A stretch of DNA of 64,000 nucleotides from Cyanobium sp. CZS48M (GCA_030373145.1 JAUCZK010000001.1:1-64000); one strand, 5' to 3'. Shown: positions 16,336 to 25,647, counted from the stretch's first letter. Program-made: numbers and translations. The notes: generated from the letters alone by a model not told the origin.

Positions 16336-18321
16336 ATGAGCCCAGCCCACTCGCCTGTTCTGCTGCGTCGCTTCGCTCTGATCACGGTGGATGGGCTGCT
16401 GATCGCCTTCAGTTTCTGGCTCGCCTTCGCCCTGCGGTTCGGTGAGCTGAATCCTCCCCAGTTCCTCGGCAATCTCTGGCTCCTGTCCTGGTCGGTGGGC
16501 CTCGGCCTGGCCATTCTGGTGCTCAGCGGCTGGTACCGCAGCCTCACCCGCTTCTCCGGGAGCCATTCCCTTTACGGCCTTCTGCCCCGCAGCGGGCTGG
16601 CGGTGCTGCTGCTGCTCCTGGTCTTCACCCTCACCGGACCGGGCGAACATCCTCCCCGCAGTTTCTGGGTGCTCTTCTGGATACTGCTCTCCGCGAACCT
16701 GATCGCCAGCCGCATCGGCATGCGCGACCTGCTGCGGCTCTCGCTGGCCGGCCAGGCCTCCGCCACCCTGTTGAAACAGGGTCCAGGACGGAACCAGCGA
16801 CAGCCCACCCTGGTGTACGGGGCCGGTCAGGCGGCCGCTCAGCTGCTGGCCGACCTGCGCTATCAAAGCCCATACAAGCTGGTGGGCGTTCTCGACGACG
16901 ACCCAGCCCTATGGGGGCGCAGCCTGGAGGGGTTGCCCATTCACTCACCCGATCAGTTGAGCCAGCTGATCGAGCGCCATGGCATCCAGAAGATGCTGCT
17001 GGCGATCCCCTCGGCACCACGCCGCCGCCGCAGGGAGCTGGTGGATCAGTGCACCGCCATTGGACTGACGGTGCTCACGATTCCTTCCCTGTCCCGCATC
17101 GCCGCTGGGGAGGAGGTGGTCACCGACCTGCGGCCGGTGGCGATCGAGGATCTGCTCGGTCGCGAGACCAGCCAGCCCGATCCCGCTCTGATGGAAGCCG
17201 CCGTGGCAGGCAAGGTGGTGCTGGTCAGCGGAGCCGGTGGCTCGATCGGTTCGGAGCTCTGCCGCCAGATCCTGAACCTGGGTCCCCGTTGCCTGCTGCT
17301 GTTGGAGCGCAGTGAGCTGGCCCTCTACGAGCTCGAGCAGGAGCTCAGCAGTCTTCGGCAGCTCGTGAGTCACCCCCTGCCCGGCCTTGTGCCGGTCCTG
17401 GGGGACGTGGGCGATCGCCGGCGCCTGGCGAAGCTCTGCCATGACCGTGGCGTGCAGGTGCTCTTCCATGCCGCCGCCTACAAGCATGTGCCCCTGGTGG
17501 AGGCGAACCCCTGCGCCGGGGTCGCCAACAACGTGTATGGCACCAGGGCGGCCCTGGAGGTGGCCTTCAGTTGCGGCCTGGAGCGCTTCGTTCTGATCTC
17601 CACCGACAAGGCCGTCCGTCCCACCAACGTGATGGGCGCCAGCAAGCGGGTCTGCGAACTGCTCGTGCAGGCTGCAGCCGCTCGCACGGCGGCTGCGGGG
17701 AACGGGCCCATCTGCTCGATGGTGCGCTTCGGCAACGTGTTGGGCTCCTCGGGGTCTGTGGTGCCCCACTTCCGCCGTGAGATCGCCGCCGGTGGGCCGC
17801 TCACCGTGACCCATCCGCAGATCACCCGCTACTTTATGACGATTCCCGAGGCGGTCGAGCTGGTGCTTCAATCCAGTGGCATGGCCCGTGGCGGGGAGGT
17901 GTTTGTGCTCGACATGGGCGAACCCGTGCGGATCCTGGATCTGGCCCGCCAGATGATCCGTCTCTCGGGCTTCACGATCCGCGACGACGCCTATCCCGAT
18001 GGGGAGATTGGCATCACCTTCACCGGCCTGCGTCCGGGCGAGAAGCTCTATGAGGAGCTGCTGATCCAGGAGAGCGATCAGCCCACCGACCATCCCCTGA
18101 TCCGCAAGGCGAACGAGGAGTTCCTTGCTCCCGAGCAGCTGGAACCCCTGGTCGAGGAGTTGCAGCACGTCCTTGAGGAATGGGACGACCAGCGCCTGAT
18201 TCCTGCCCTGCGGGCTCTGGTGAGGGACTACCAGCCCCTGAGCGGCCCCGTCAGCGGCAGTCGAACCATCTCCCACCATCCTGCCGGCGAGCACGGGATC
18301 GCCCCGATTCCCTCCGAGTGA
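16336..18321 (+). CDS. WbpM/CapD/FlaA1-type nucleotide-sugar dehydratase, membrane anchored
   Basis: A 661-residue protein. Residues about 10-145 form four hydrophobic helices (LITVDGLLIAFSFWLAFAL, LAILVLSGW, GLAVLLLLLVFTL, VLFWILLSANLIA). A first Rossmann-like domain follows (LVYGAGQAAAQLL), then the SDR domain with SGAGGSIGS near residue 300, FHAAAYKHVPLVE, ISTDKAVRPTN and VMGASK, where Met replaces the usual SDR Tyr as in WbpM-type 4,6-dehydratases. It probably converts UDP-GlcNAc or a relative to a 4-keto-6-deoxy sugar for the polysaccharide. It is transcribed divergently from the Wzc-type gene. Its 3' end overlaps a convergent gene by 71 bases. Confidence 0.9.
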   Translation: MSPAHSPVLLRRFALITVDGLLIAFSFWLAFALRFGELNPPQFLGNLWLLSWSVGLGLAILVLSGWYRSLTRFSGSHSLYGLLPRSGLAVLLLLLVFTLTGPGEHPPRSFWVLFWILLSANLIASRIGMRDLLRLSLAGQASATLLKQGPGRNQRQPTLVYGAGQAAAQLLADLRYQSPYKLVGVLDDDPALWGRSLEGLPIHSPDQLSQLIERHGIQKMLLAIPSAPRRRRRELVDQCTAIGLTVLTIPSLSRIAAGEEVVTDLRPVAIEDLLGRETSQPDPALMEAAVAGKVVLVSGAGGSIGSELCRQILNLGPRCLLLLERSELALYELEQELSSLRQLVSHPLPGLVPVLGDVGDRRRLAKLCHDRGVQVLFHAAAYKHVPLVEANPCAGVANNVYGTRAALEVAFSCGLERFVLISTDKAVRPTNVMGASKRVCELLVQAAAARTAAAGNGPICSMVRFGNVLGSSGSVVPHFRREIAAGGPLTVTHPQITRYFMTIPEAVELVLQSSGMARGGEVFVLDMGEPVRILDLARQMIRLSGFTIRDDAYPDGEIGITFTGLRPGEKLYEELLIQESDQPTDHPLIRKANEEFLAPEQLEPLVEELQHVLEEWDDQRLIPALRALVRDYQPLSGPVSGSRTISHHPAGEHGIAPIPSE

Positions 18322-18712
18322 ACTCACCCACGCTCGGGTTGGCCACCACCGGATCCACATGGGCCACCTGCTGCCAGAGCTCGCGCTTCGCCCAGCGCAC
18401 CGTGTGGCTGATCCGATCGTGCTTCGACACATGGCACCAACGGTTGCCGCCGCATTCCGCACAGAACAGCTCCTCCAGCCATTCGTTGCTGAGCACCAGC
18501 ACCGGGTAGGCCTGAATCACAAGGCGCGCTTTCTTGTCGCTCATGCCCCGCTGCTTGAGCTCCTCGGGGGTGAGCAGATGCAGAAAGTACTTGCGACCAT
18601 TGCCCAGCAGGCGCTGCTCGGGGTGGGCCGGGCAGAACAGCTCTCGCCGTTTCGGTCGGCGGTTGCGGAGTGGCGCGCCAGCAGGGTTGAACTCGGGACT
18701 CGATACCTGCAT
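18251..18712 (-). CDS. Conserved hypothetical protein, possible zinc-binding
   Basis: About 153 residues from ATG 18712; GTG 18736 is an alternative. I do not recognise a named family. Visible features are a CPAH motif (FCPAHPEQRLLG), a later CAEC motif (ELFCAECGGNRWCHVSKHD) and a basic C-terminus. The paired Cys/His motifs suggest one zinc site. It lies 60 bases (36 with the GTG start) after polA on the same strand, probably in its transcript. The last 71 bases are antisense to the dehydratase gene, so its final 23 residues may be poorly constrained. Confidence 0.65.
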   Translation of the reverse strand: MQVSSPEFNPAGAPLRNRRPKRRELFCPAHPEQRLLGNGRKYFLHLLTPEELKQRGMSDKKARLVIQAYPVLVLSNEWLEELFCAECGGNRWCHVSKHDRISHTVRWAKRELWQQVAHVDPVVANPSVGEFTRRESGRSRARRQDGGRWFDCR

Positions 18713-18772
18713 GCCAATTGGGTTCTTCCCGGCCACTCTGGCCAGGCAGCACCCATCATTGTGCAGCCCTGC

Positions 18773-21745
18773 CTACTTCGTCTCCATCCAGTTCGGCCCC
18801 ACCCCCGTGTCCACCACCAGAGGCACCCGCAGCTCAAGGGCGTGCTCCATCACCCGCTTCACCGTGCTGAGCACAGCCTCGAGCGCCTCGGGGGCGGCCT
18901 CCAGCACCAATTCATCGTGCACCTGCAGCAGCAGCCGCGCCGGCAGGGCCGAAGCCCTCAGCTGCTGGTCGAGCTGCACCATCGCCAGCTTGATGATGTC
19001 GGCGCTGGAGCCCTGGATCGGGGCATTGGCCGCCGCTCGCAGCTGCTGGGCCTCCATCCCGGCCCGGCGGGCCACCTCCAGCTCGATCTCCTCCGGCGGC
19101 TTGCCCCGCAGCCGCCCGAGGCCGCCGGGGTCAAAGGCGAACGGCCGCCGCCGCCCCAGGATCGTTTCCACGTAGCCGCGGCTGAGGGCCAGCCGCTCCT
19201 GCAGCTCCAGGAAGGCGAACACCTTCGGGTAGCGCTCCTTGTAGAGGCCCAGGAATTCCTTGGCCTGGGCCTGGCTCACACCGGTTTCGCGGGCGAATCG
19301 CTGGGCGCCCATGCCGTAGATCACGCCGAAGTTGATCGTTTTGCCCAGGCGCCGCTCCTCGGGGGTCACCTCCCCTTTGCCCAGCAGCAGCCGGGCCGTG
19401 AGGGCGTGGACGTCGTCGCCGTTGGCGTAGGCCTCCACCAGCACCTCCTCGCCGCAGAGGTGGGTGAGGATGCGCAGCTCAATCTGGGAGTAATCAGCGC
19501 TGATCAGCTGCCAGCCCTCCTGGGGCAGGAACGCCTTGCGGATGCGCCGGCTGAACTCCGTGCGGATGGGGATGTTCTGCAGGTTGGGATGGCTGCTGGA
19601 GAGCCGGCCGGTGGCCGTCACCGCCTGGTTGAAATCGGTGTGCACCCGCCCCGTTTCCGGCTCCACCAGCGCCGGTAGCGCATCCACGTAGGTGCTCTTG
19701 AGCTTGCTCAAGGTGCGGTGCTCCAGCACCAGCGACACCACCGGGTGATCGCCGGCCAGCTTCTCGAGCACGGCGGCATCGGTGCTCCAGCCAGTCTTGG
19801 TCTTGCGCGATTTCTTGCGCTCCAGGCCCAGCGTGTCGAACAGCAGCTCCCCCAGCTGCTTGGGCGAGGCCAGGTTGAACTCCACCCCCGCGGCCTCGCG
19901 GGCTCCGGCCTCGAGGCTGGCGAGGGTGCCCGCCAGTTCTTCGCTCAGGGTCGCCAGATAAGGCTTGTCGATGCGGATGCCGGTGGCCTCCATCCGCGCC
20001 AGCACCGGCTCCAGCGGCAGTTCCAGCTGATCGAGCAGTTTCGGCAGGGCCTCCCCCAGCTGCTGCAGCTGGCCGCGCAGCAGCGGCGTCAGCCGCCAGG
20101 TGAGATGCACATCCATGGCGCAGTAGAGGGCTGCCGCCGCGATTGGCACCGCCGCAAAGCTCTCGCCCTTGGCCACCAGCTCGGTGAAGCCCGTGGGCGT
20201 GAAGCCGAAATTGCGCTCCGCCAGCACCTCCAGCCCGTGCTTGGCATTGGCATCGCGCAGGTAATCCGCCAGCAGAGTGTCCATCACCACCCCCTCAAGG
20301 CTGAGGCCGTGACGCAGCAGGATCAGCCGGTCGTACTTGGCGTTCTGCAGGGTCTTGGGGTGCAGGGCGCTCTCAATCCAGGGGGCCAGGGCCGCCAGCA
20401 CCTGATCCAGGGGCAGCTGCCGTGGTGTTGCCTGTGCTGGCTCCAGCAGATCGGCGGCCAAGGGCGGCTGGTGGGCGATCGGGATGTAGGCCAGCTCGTC
20501 GCTGCCCTCGCCCCAGCACAGTCCCACCCCCACCAGTTCCGCCTGGAAGGGGTTCAGCGAGGTGGTCTCGGTGTCGAGGGCGATCGGCTGGTCGGGGTCG
20601 GTGGCGGCCATCAACCGCACCAGCAGAGCTTCGAGCTGCTCTGGGCTGTGGATGATCTCAGGCTCCAGGGTTGGCGGTGCGCCTTCCTGGCCGGAGTCGG
20701 GTTGTGGCGAGACAGATGGCGAGACAGATGACGGGACAGATGGCGAGGCCAGAGCATCCGGATCAGCCGGCGCAGACGACGAGCTGCTCTCGTTTGAGCC
20801 CGGCGCACCCTGGTGGGCCTGGTGATCGGCGGAGAAGGCCCGCTCGAAGGCCGCCAGCTGCCGGGCCAGGCTGAACAGCTCCAGCTCCTCCAGCCGTTGG
20901 GCCAGGGCCACTCCGTCCACGGCCCCGAGCGTCAGCCGCGGTTCGGCCGGCAGGGGGATATCCACCAGGATCTCGGCGAGCATGCGCGAGCGGTAGGCGC
21001 TCTCCCGATCGCTTTCGAGTTTCTTTTTCAGCGCTCCCTTCTGCTGATCCAGTGCCGCGTAGATGCCATCGAGGTTGAGGTGGGCGTTGAGCAGGCTGAT
21101 GGCGGTCTTGGGGCCGACCCCTTTGACCCCGGGGATGTTGTCGCTGGCATCGCCGGTGAGGGCCTTGAGGTCCACCACCTCCTCCGGCGTCACGCCCAGC
21201 TTGGCAATCACCCCCTCGCGGCGGATCGTGGTGGGCCCTGAGCTCTTGGCATAGGGGCCGCCGCCCATGTACAGCACGGCGATGTCGCGCTCGTCATCCA
21301 CCAGCTGGAAGAGGTCGCGATCGCCGGAGAGGATGCGCACCCGCCAGCCGGCGCCGGCGGCGCGGTTGGCCAGGGTGCCGAGCACGTCGTCGGCCTCGTA
21401 GCCGGGGGCTATGCAGAGGGGCAGATCCATGGCCCCGGCGAGGATCTCCTGCAGGTTGGCCAGATCGGCGAAGAACTGTTCCGGGGCCTCATCACGGTGG
21501 GCCTTGTAGCTGGCGTCGGCCTCGTGGCGGAAGGTGGGCCCGGCGGTGTCGAAGGCGATCACCACCCCCTGGGGGGTGAGGCCCTTGACGTTCTCCAGCA
21601 GCGCCTTGAGAAAGCCGTAGGTGACGCTGGTGGGCACCCCCTCCTTGGTGCTCAGCCCCCCTTCGCCGCCCTTGGCGAAGGCATAGAAGCTGCGAAAGGC
21701 CAGGGAATGGCCATCCACCAGCAGCAGCATCGGTGCTTCGGCCAT
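18773..21745 (-). CDS. polA: DNA polymerase I
   Basis: A 990-residue enzyme for Okazaki-fragment processing and gap repair. It has an N-terminal 5'-3' nuclease domain (LLLVDGHSLAFRSFYAF, IAVLYMGGG, KALTGDASDNIPGVKGVG). A 3'-5' exonuclease domain follows with all three motifs: ALDTETTSL, NAKYDRLIL and YCAMD, so proofreading looks intact. The polymerase domain has motif A (ADYSQIELRI), motif B (RRLGKTINFGVIYGMG) and motif C (LQVHDELVLE). A low-complexity Ser/Pro/Ala linker of about 60 residues lies between the nuclease and exonuclease domains. It starts at ATG 21745, with M6 as an alternative. Confidence 0.97.
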   Translation of the reverse strand: MAEAPMLLLVDGHSLAFRSFYAFAKGGEGGLSTKEGVPTSVTYGFLKALLENVKGLTPQGVVIAFDTAGPTFRHEADASYKAHRDEAPEQFFADLANLQEILAGAMDLPLCIAPGYEADDVLGTLANRAAGAGWRVRILSGDRDLFQLVDDERDIAVLYMGGGPYAKSSGPTTIRREGVIAKLGVTPEEVVDLKALTGDASDNIPGVKGVGPKTAISLLNAHLNLDGIYAALDQQKGALKKKLESDRESAYRSRMLAEILVDIPLPAEPRLTLGAVDGVALAQRLEELELFSLARQLAAFERAFSADHQAHQGAPGSNESSSSSAPADPDALASPSVPSSVSPSVSPQPDSGQEGAPPTLEPEIIHSPEQLEALLVRLMAATDPDQPIALDTETTSLNPFQAELVGVGLCWGEGSDELAYIPIAHQPPLAADLLEPAQATPRQLPLDQVLAALAPWIESALHPKTLQNAKYDRLILLRHGLSLEGVVMDTLLADYLRDANAKHGLEVLAERNFGFTPTGFTELVAKGESFAAVPIAAAALYCAMDVHLTWRLTPLLRGQLQQLGEALPKLLDQLELPLEPVLARMEATGIRIDKPYLATLSEELAGTLASLEAGAREAAGVEFNLASPKQLGELLFDTLGLERKKSRKTKTGWSTDAAVLEKLAGDHPVVSLVLEHRTLSKLKSTYVDALPALVEPETGRVHTDFNQAVTATGRLSSSHPNLQNIPIRTEFSRRIRKAFLPQEGWQLISADYSQIELRILTHLCGEEVLVEAYANGDDVHALTARLLLGKGEVTPEERRLGKTINFGVIYGMGAQRFARETGVSQAQAKEFLGLYKERYPKVFAFLELQERLALSRGYVETILGRRRPFAFDPGGLGRLRGKPPEEIELEVARRAGMEAQQLRAAANAPIQGSSADIIKLAMVQLDQQLRASALPARLLLQVHDELVLEAAPEALEAVLSTVKRVMEHALELRVPLVVDTGVGPNWMETK
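20706..20750. repeat. 12-bp tandem repeat inside polA linker
   Basis: Three full copies of a 12-base unit (GGCGAGACAGAT, twice exact and once with two changes) plus a partial copy. On the coding strand they encode a Ser/Pro/Val run in the interdomain linker of DNA polymerase I. The unit is a multiple of three, so copy-number change would keep the frame. Confidence 0.8.
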
Positions 21746-21801
21746 CCCTGTCCCGTTCCCCGTTCCGGCTCGGGCATTCTGGGGGGCCAGGTCGTTGAGC
21801 C

Positions 21802-23130
21802 ATGACTGATGCCCCCGAGAGGCTCCAGCTGCTCTGGGGGATCACCGTGTTCTCCGGGGCGCTGGCCCAGCTCACCTCCCTGCTCACCGGCCTGCCGTCG
21901 GTGGTGCTGCTGCTGGCCTCGGGTCTGCTGATCGGCCGCTCCGGGCTGGGGCTGGTGGATCCGTTTGCCCTGGGCAGTGGCCTGGAAACCATCGTGGGGC
22001 TGCTGGTCAGCCTGGTGCTCTTCGACGGGGGCCTCAAGCTGAGCCTTCCGGGCAGCACCACCCGCCAGGCGGTGCTGCGGATCGTGGTGGTGCGCCTGCT
22101 GGTGGCCCTGCCTGCCGGCCTGCTGGCCGCCCACTGGCTGGCGGGCCTGAGCTGGCCGCTGGCGGCGGTGTACAGCGCGATCGTGCTGGGCACGGGCCCC
22201 ACGGTGGTGACGCCCCTGATCCAGCAGATGCGCCTGGCGCCTCCCCTGGGGGATGTGCTGGAGGGGGAGGGGCTGGTGCTGGAGCCCATCGGCGCCGTGC
22301 TGGCCCTGCTGCTGCTGGAACTGGTGCTCACCGACCGCTATGACTGGCAGGATCTCGGCTTGGAGCTGCTGCAGCGGCTGGGGTTCGGCGTGGCGGTGGG
22401 TGCCCTGAGCGGGTTGCTGCTGGCGGTGCTGTTGCGGCGGCTGCCGGTGGACCCGGAGAGCGGTCTGCGCCTGCAGCTCACCCTGGGGGTGATGTTCCTG
22501 ATGTTCACCGGCTGCGAGGTGGTGATGCCCGAGTCGGGTCTGCCCGCCGCGGTGATGGCCGGTGTGCTGGTGGGCCGCTTCGCCGACACCGAGGCCGCCA
22601 TGCTCGATGACCTGATCCGTCAGCTGGCCCAGCTGGCCATCAGCATCCTTTTCCCGCTGCTGGCGGCCGATGTGGCCTGGACCGACCTCAGTCCCCTCGG
22701 CTGGGGAGGGGTGGGCTGTGTGCTCACCTTGATGCTGCTGGTGCGGCCCGTGGCCATGCAGATCGCCACTTTCGGCCTGCCCCTCAGCGGCGGTCAGAAG
22801 CTGCTGCTGAGCTGGCTGGCCCCCCGCGGGATCGTCACCGCCGCCGTGGCCAGCCTGTTTGCCCTGCGCCTCTACGAAGCGGGAGTGGAAGGGGCGGGGG
22901 CCCTGCAGGGGCTGGTGTTCCTCACGATCCTGATGACCGTGGGCCTGCAGGGCTTCACGGCAGCACCCCTGGCCGGCCTGCTGGGTCTGCGCCTCAGCGA
23001 GCAGGAGCTGGAGGAAGAGGAGGAGCGCCAGCGGGAGGAAGCCAAAGATCAACAGCTCGCCGCTGCTGGGGTCATCCCCGCGCCGGCTGCGGCCAGTCAG
23101 GCCTTGCCCCTGGAGAACCCTCAGCCCTGA
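21802..23130 (+). CDS. CPA-type cation/proton antiporter
   Basis: A 442-residue polytopic membrane protein, about twelve helices, exchanging a monovalent cation (probably Na+) for protons. The core is of the NhaP/CPA1-like type found in cyanobacteria: [21 protein letters not shown], an [13 protein letters not shown] helix, then [16 protein letters not shown]. In related proteins as I recall them the last motif usually has Asp-Pro where this one has Glu-Pro; the acidic charge is kept. The C-terminal 45 residues are highly charged ([13 protein letters not shown]) and cytoplasmic. Transcribed divergently from polA, with 56 bases between starts. Confidence 0.82.
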   Translation: MTDAPERLQLLWGITVFSGALAQLTSLLTGLPSVVLLLASGLLIGRSGLGLVDPFALGSGLETIVGLLVSLVLFDGGLKLSLPGSTTRQAVLRIVVVRLLVALPAGLLAAHWLAGLSWPLAAVYSAIVLGTGPTVVTPLIQQMRLAPPLGDVLEGEGLVLEPIGAVLALLLLELVLTDRYDWQDLGLELLQRLGFGVAVGALSGLLLAVLLRRLPVDPESGLRLQLTLGVMFLMFTGCEVVMPESGLPAAVMAGVLVGRFADTEAAMLDDLIRQLAQLAISILFPLLAADVAWTDLSPLGWGGVGCVLTLMLLVRPVAMQIATFGLPLSGGQKLLLSWLAPRGIVTAAVASLFALRLYEAGVEGAGALQGLVFLTILMTVGLQGFTAAPLAGLLGLRLSEQELEEEEERQREEAKDQQLAAAGVIPAPAAASQALPLENPQP

Positions 23131-24581
23131 GCCACGGCCAGCATCAACCGGGCCCGGTCTTCGCCGCTGGAGTGCAGCAGCCGCCAGGTGGTGACCAGAT
23201 CCGGACCCTGCAGGCTGCCCAGCAGGGCGGCCCTCAGGCTTTTCATCAGCACACCCTTTTTCACTCCCGCCGCTTTGGCGGCCTCGGCCAGCAGCGCCTG
23301 GGCCTGCTCAACGCTGAGGCTGCCCCCGGCCTGCAGCCGCTCGAGCAGTGCCGTCAGGGCGGCGGTGGCCCCATCGGCCTCCAGTTGCTGGCTGGCGCCG
23401 CTGTCGAGCTCAGGACGCTCGAAGAAGGGGCGGGCCTGCTCCAGGCCATCCTTCAGGGTGATGAGCGAGGGGGCCAGCAGTTCGGCCAGGGTCAGTTCCC
23501 AGGCCTCGCGGCTGCCATCGCCTGAACCCTCCTCGCCAGGGGCCTGCCAACCCTCGCCGCCCCAGAGCGGCAGCAGGGCCTCGCGCAGCTCGGCGGGGGC
23601 CAGTTCATGCAGCACCTGGGCATTGAGCCAGTTGAGCTTGTCCCAGTCGAAGCGGGCTCCGGCCCGGTTGACCCGCTCAAAGCTGAACGCCTCAGCGGCT
23701 TCCTTCAGCGTGAAGCGCTCGGCCATGCCCTCCGGCGGCGACCAGCCCAGCAGGGTCATGTAGTTCACCAGCGCCTCTGCTGTGTAGCCCATGGCGCGGA
23801 ACTCGCCCACGGAGGTGACCCCATCGCGCTTGGAGAGCTTGCGGCCCTCCGGGTTGAGGATCAACGGCGTGTGGGCAAACACCGGCAGCGGCAGGCCGAG
23901 GGCTTCGTAGAGCAGCAGCTGCTTGGCGGTGTTGGCGATGTGGTCCTCTCCGCGGATCACATGGCTGATGGCCATGGCGGCATCGTCGACCACCACCACC
24001 AGGTTGTAGAGCGGGTCGCCGATGCGATCGGCCGGGGCTCGCCGGGCGATCACCATGTCGCCGCCCAGGTCGCTGCCGCTCCAGCGCATCTCGCCGCGCA
24101 CCAGGTCGCTCCAGCCGATGCTGGCGCCGTCGTCGATGCGGAAGCGCACCACCGCTTCGCGGCCCTCGGCGATGAAGGCCTGCTCCTGCTCGCTGCTGAG
24201 GTGGCGGTGGCGGTTGTCGTGGCGGGGGGCGGAGCCGCTGGCCTTCTGGCGCTCGCGCATCTGCTCCAGCTCGTCTTCCGAGGCGTAGCAGCGGTAGGCC
24301 AGACCGGCCTCCAGCAGCTGGCTGATGGCGCGGCGGTGCTCCTCGATCCGCTCGCTCTGGATCACGGGTTCGGCGTCCCAGCTCAGGCCCAGCCAGGCGA
24401 GGCCATCAAGGATGTCGGCCGTGAACTCGGGCCTGGAGCGCTCGCGGTCGGTGTCCTCGATGCGCAGCAGGAAGTCGCCGCCGTGGTGGCGGGCGAACAG
24501 CCAGTTGAAGACCGCCGTGCGGGCGGTGCCGATGTGCAGGGTTCCCGTGGGGCTGGGAGCCAGACGAACCCGAACGGTCAC
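23121..24581 (-). CDS. gltX: Glutamyl-tRNA synthetase
   Basis: A 486-residue class I synthetase charging tRNA-Glu, the precursor both for protein and, through HemA in this window, for tetrapyrroles. HIGT appears at residues 15-18 (the HIGH signature) and LSKRDG is the KMSKS signature. The editing-free anticodon-binding helical domain fills the C-terminal third. GTG 24581 is chosen because the longer frame (to 24632) runs into the tRNA-Asp gene. The 3' end overlaps the antiporter gene by 10 bases convergently. Confidence 0.96.
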   Translation of the reverse strand: MTVRVRLAPSPTGTLHIGTARTAVFNWLFARHHGGDFLLRIEDTDRERSRPEFTADILDGLAWLGLSWDAEPVIQSERIEEHRRAISQLLEAGLAYRCYASEDELEQMRERQKASGSAPRHDNRHRHLSSEQEQAFIAEGREAVVRFRIDDGASIGWSDLVRGEMRWSGSDLGGDMVIARRAPADRIGDPLYNLVVVVDDAAMAISHVIRGEDHIANTAKQLLLYEALGLPLPVFAHTPLILNPEGRKLSKRDGVTSVGEFRAMGYTAEALVNYMTLLGWSPPEGMAERFTLKEAAEAFSFERVNRAGARFDWDKLNWLNAQVLHELAPAELREALLPLWGGEGWQAPGEEGSGDGSREAWELTLAELLAPSLITLKDGLEQARPFFERPELDSGASQQLEADGATAALTALLERLQAGGSLSVEQAQALLAEAAKAAGVKKGVLMKSLRAALLGSLQGPDLVTTWRLLHSSGEDRARLMLAVAQG

Positions 24582-24605
24582 TGGCGGATGCTCATGAGAG
24601 TGAAA

Positions 24606-24679
24606 CGGGACTGACGGGATTCGAACCCGCAACTTCCGCCGTGACAGGGCGGTGCTCTAACCGGTTGAACTACAGTCCC
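24606..24679 (-). tRNA. tRNA-Asp (GTC)
   Basis: A 74-nt cloverleaf on the minus strand. The acceptor arms GGGACTG (from 24679) and CAGTCCC (ending 24607) pair perfectly, followed by discriminator G at 24606. The anticodon loop CTGTCAC has anticodon GTC. The T loop reads GGTTCGAATCC. CCA is not encoded. It lies 24 bases upstream of gltX. Confidence 0.97.
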
Positions 24680-24756
24680 AGATGAGAGGCGAGAAGGGTG
24701 AAAACCCTTGCCCAACCAGGCTTCTGGCGTCGTGAAATCGACAATGAAAGTATCCA

Positions 24757-24797
24757 CTGCCGCCCACCCCGCCGTCAACTGGCGGGGTGGGCGGCAG
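24757..24797 (-). terminator. Perfect 17-bp hairpin, probable terminator or processing site
   Basis: CTGCCGCCCACCCCGCC at 24757-24773 pairs perfectly with 24781-24797 across a 7-nt loop. It starts 5 bases after the stop of the upstream minus-strand small gene and ends about 78 bases before tRNA-Asp. There is no T-tract on either side, so it may end transcription atypically or protect or process the RNA. Confidence 0.55.
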
Positions 24798-24802
24798 GGA
24801 TT

Positions 24803-24991
24803 TCAGGGGCGGAAACCAGCGGGTTCGATCAGGCGAACCTGATTGCCCCGCGCTGTGAATTCACGGCCCTGGTCGCTCTGAACGACCACGCGACCGCCGG
24901 ACTTGACCCGGATGACCCGGGCCCGCACCCAGCCAAGGGCGGCGGACTCGAGCACCTTGACCACATCACCGGGTTGTAAATCCAACTCCAT
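24803..24991 (-). CDS. Small conserved protein, SH3/KOW-like
   Basis: A 62-residue protein from ATG 24991. The open frame extends to 25057 but would overlap tRNA-Trp. It is almost entirely beta-strand: LDLQPGDVVKVLE, WVRARVIRVKSGGRVVVQ, FTARGNQVRLIEP. This pattern looks like a small SH3-type barrel. The function is unknown. It sits between tRNA-Trp and tRNA-Asp, with rplS and gltX outside, so a translation- or RNA-related role is possible but not shown. Confidence 0.65.
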   Translation of the reverse strand: MELDLQPGDVVKVLESAALGWVRARVIRVKSGGRVVVQSDQGREFTARGNQVRLIEPAGFRP

Positions 24992-25027
24992 GTCCGGAAC
25001 CAGGAAAGAGCAGGAAGGGGCATCGAG

Positions 25028-25100
25028 CGCGCCGTGGAGGACTTGAACCCCCGACATCAGGTTTTGGAGACCTGCGTTCTACCAGCTGAACTAACGGCGC
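25028..25100 (-). tRNA. tRNA-Trp (CCA)
   Basis: A 73-nt cloverleaf on the minus strand. GCGCCGT starts at 25100 and pairs with ACGGCGC ending at 25029; the discriminator is G at 25028. The anticodon loop is TCTCCAAAA with anticodon CCA. The T loop reads GGTTCAAGTCC. No encoded 3' CCA. Confidence 0.97.
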
Positions 25101-25118
25101 ATGACGATGCCCCCTCAA

Positions 25119-25140
25119 CCGGTGCGCGAAGTGGCACCGG
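25119..25140 (-). terminator. Possible hairpin after rplS
   Basis: CCGGTGC at 25119-25125 can pair with GCACCGG at 25134-25140 (8-nt loop), between the rplS stop and tRNA-Trp. There is no T-run, so a terminator role is only a guess. Confidence 0.3.
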
Positions 25141-25164
25141 CATGGGCAAATAAGCAGTGAAGCT

Positions 25165-25647
25165 TCAGCGATCGAAGCGTTGCTTCACGCGGGTGGCTTT
25201 CCCCACACGGTCGCGTAGGTAGAAGAGCTTTGCACGCCTTACTTTACCGCGACGCTCCACCTTGATCGCGGCCACCTGGGGGCTGTGCAGCAGAAACACC
25301 CGCTCCACTCCCACGCCCTGGAAGATCCGGCGCACGGTGATGGTTTCGTTCATGCCGCCGTGGCGCTTGGCGATCACCACACCCTCGTAGGGCTGGATGC
25401 GCTCCTTGTTGCCCTCGCTGATGCGCACGCCCACGCGCACGGTGTCGCCCACGTAGATCTCGGGCAGATCGCTCTTGAGCTGCTCGGCCTCGAAGGCCCG
25501 GATCAGCTCCTGGGCGCTGAGCTTGCCGGTGCGAGCCGAGGACCCAGCGGGCTTCTCCGCCACGGCCGTTGGGGCCGAGGTCTCGGCAGTGCCGGTCTCA
25601 TCCACGCTCGTTTCTTCCATGTTGAGGTCGTCTGTCGGTTCCGCCAT
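25165..25647 (-). CDS. rplS: 50S ribosomal protein L19
   Basis: A 160-residue protein, longer than the roughly 115 of most bacteria because of an acidic, low-complexity N-terminal extension of about 45 residues. The conserved L19 body follows: [63 protein letters not shown]19 sits at the 30S-50S interface. ATG 25647 is chosen. An upstream in-frame frame reaches 25713, so some residues before MAEPTDD could be native. The extension is weakly conserved in general and may vary between strains. Confidence 0.95.
   Translation of the reverse strand: MAEPTDDLNMEETSVDETGTAETSAPTAVAEKPAGSSARTGKLSAQELIRAFEAEQLKSDLPEIYVGDTVRVGVRISEGNKERIQPYEGVVIAKRHGGMNETITVRRIFQGVGVERVFLLHSPQVAAIKVERRGKVRRAKLFYLRDRVGKATRVKQRFDR

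Noticed and set aside
23607-24614. Long plus-strand frame antisense to gltX
   Set aside because: Typical shadow frame of a GC-rich gene; His/Gly/Ala/Val-rich composition and no domain.
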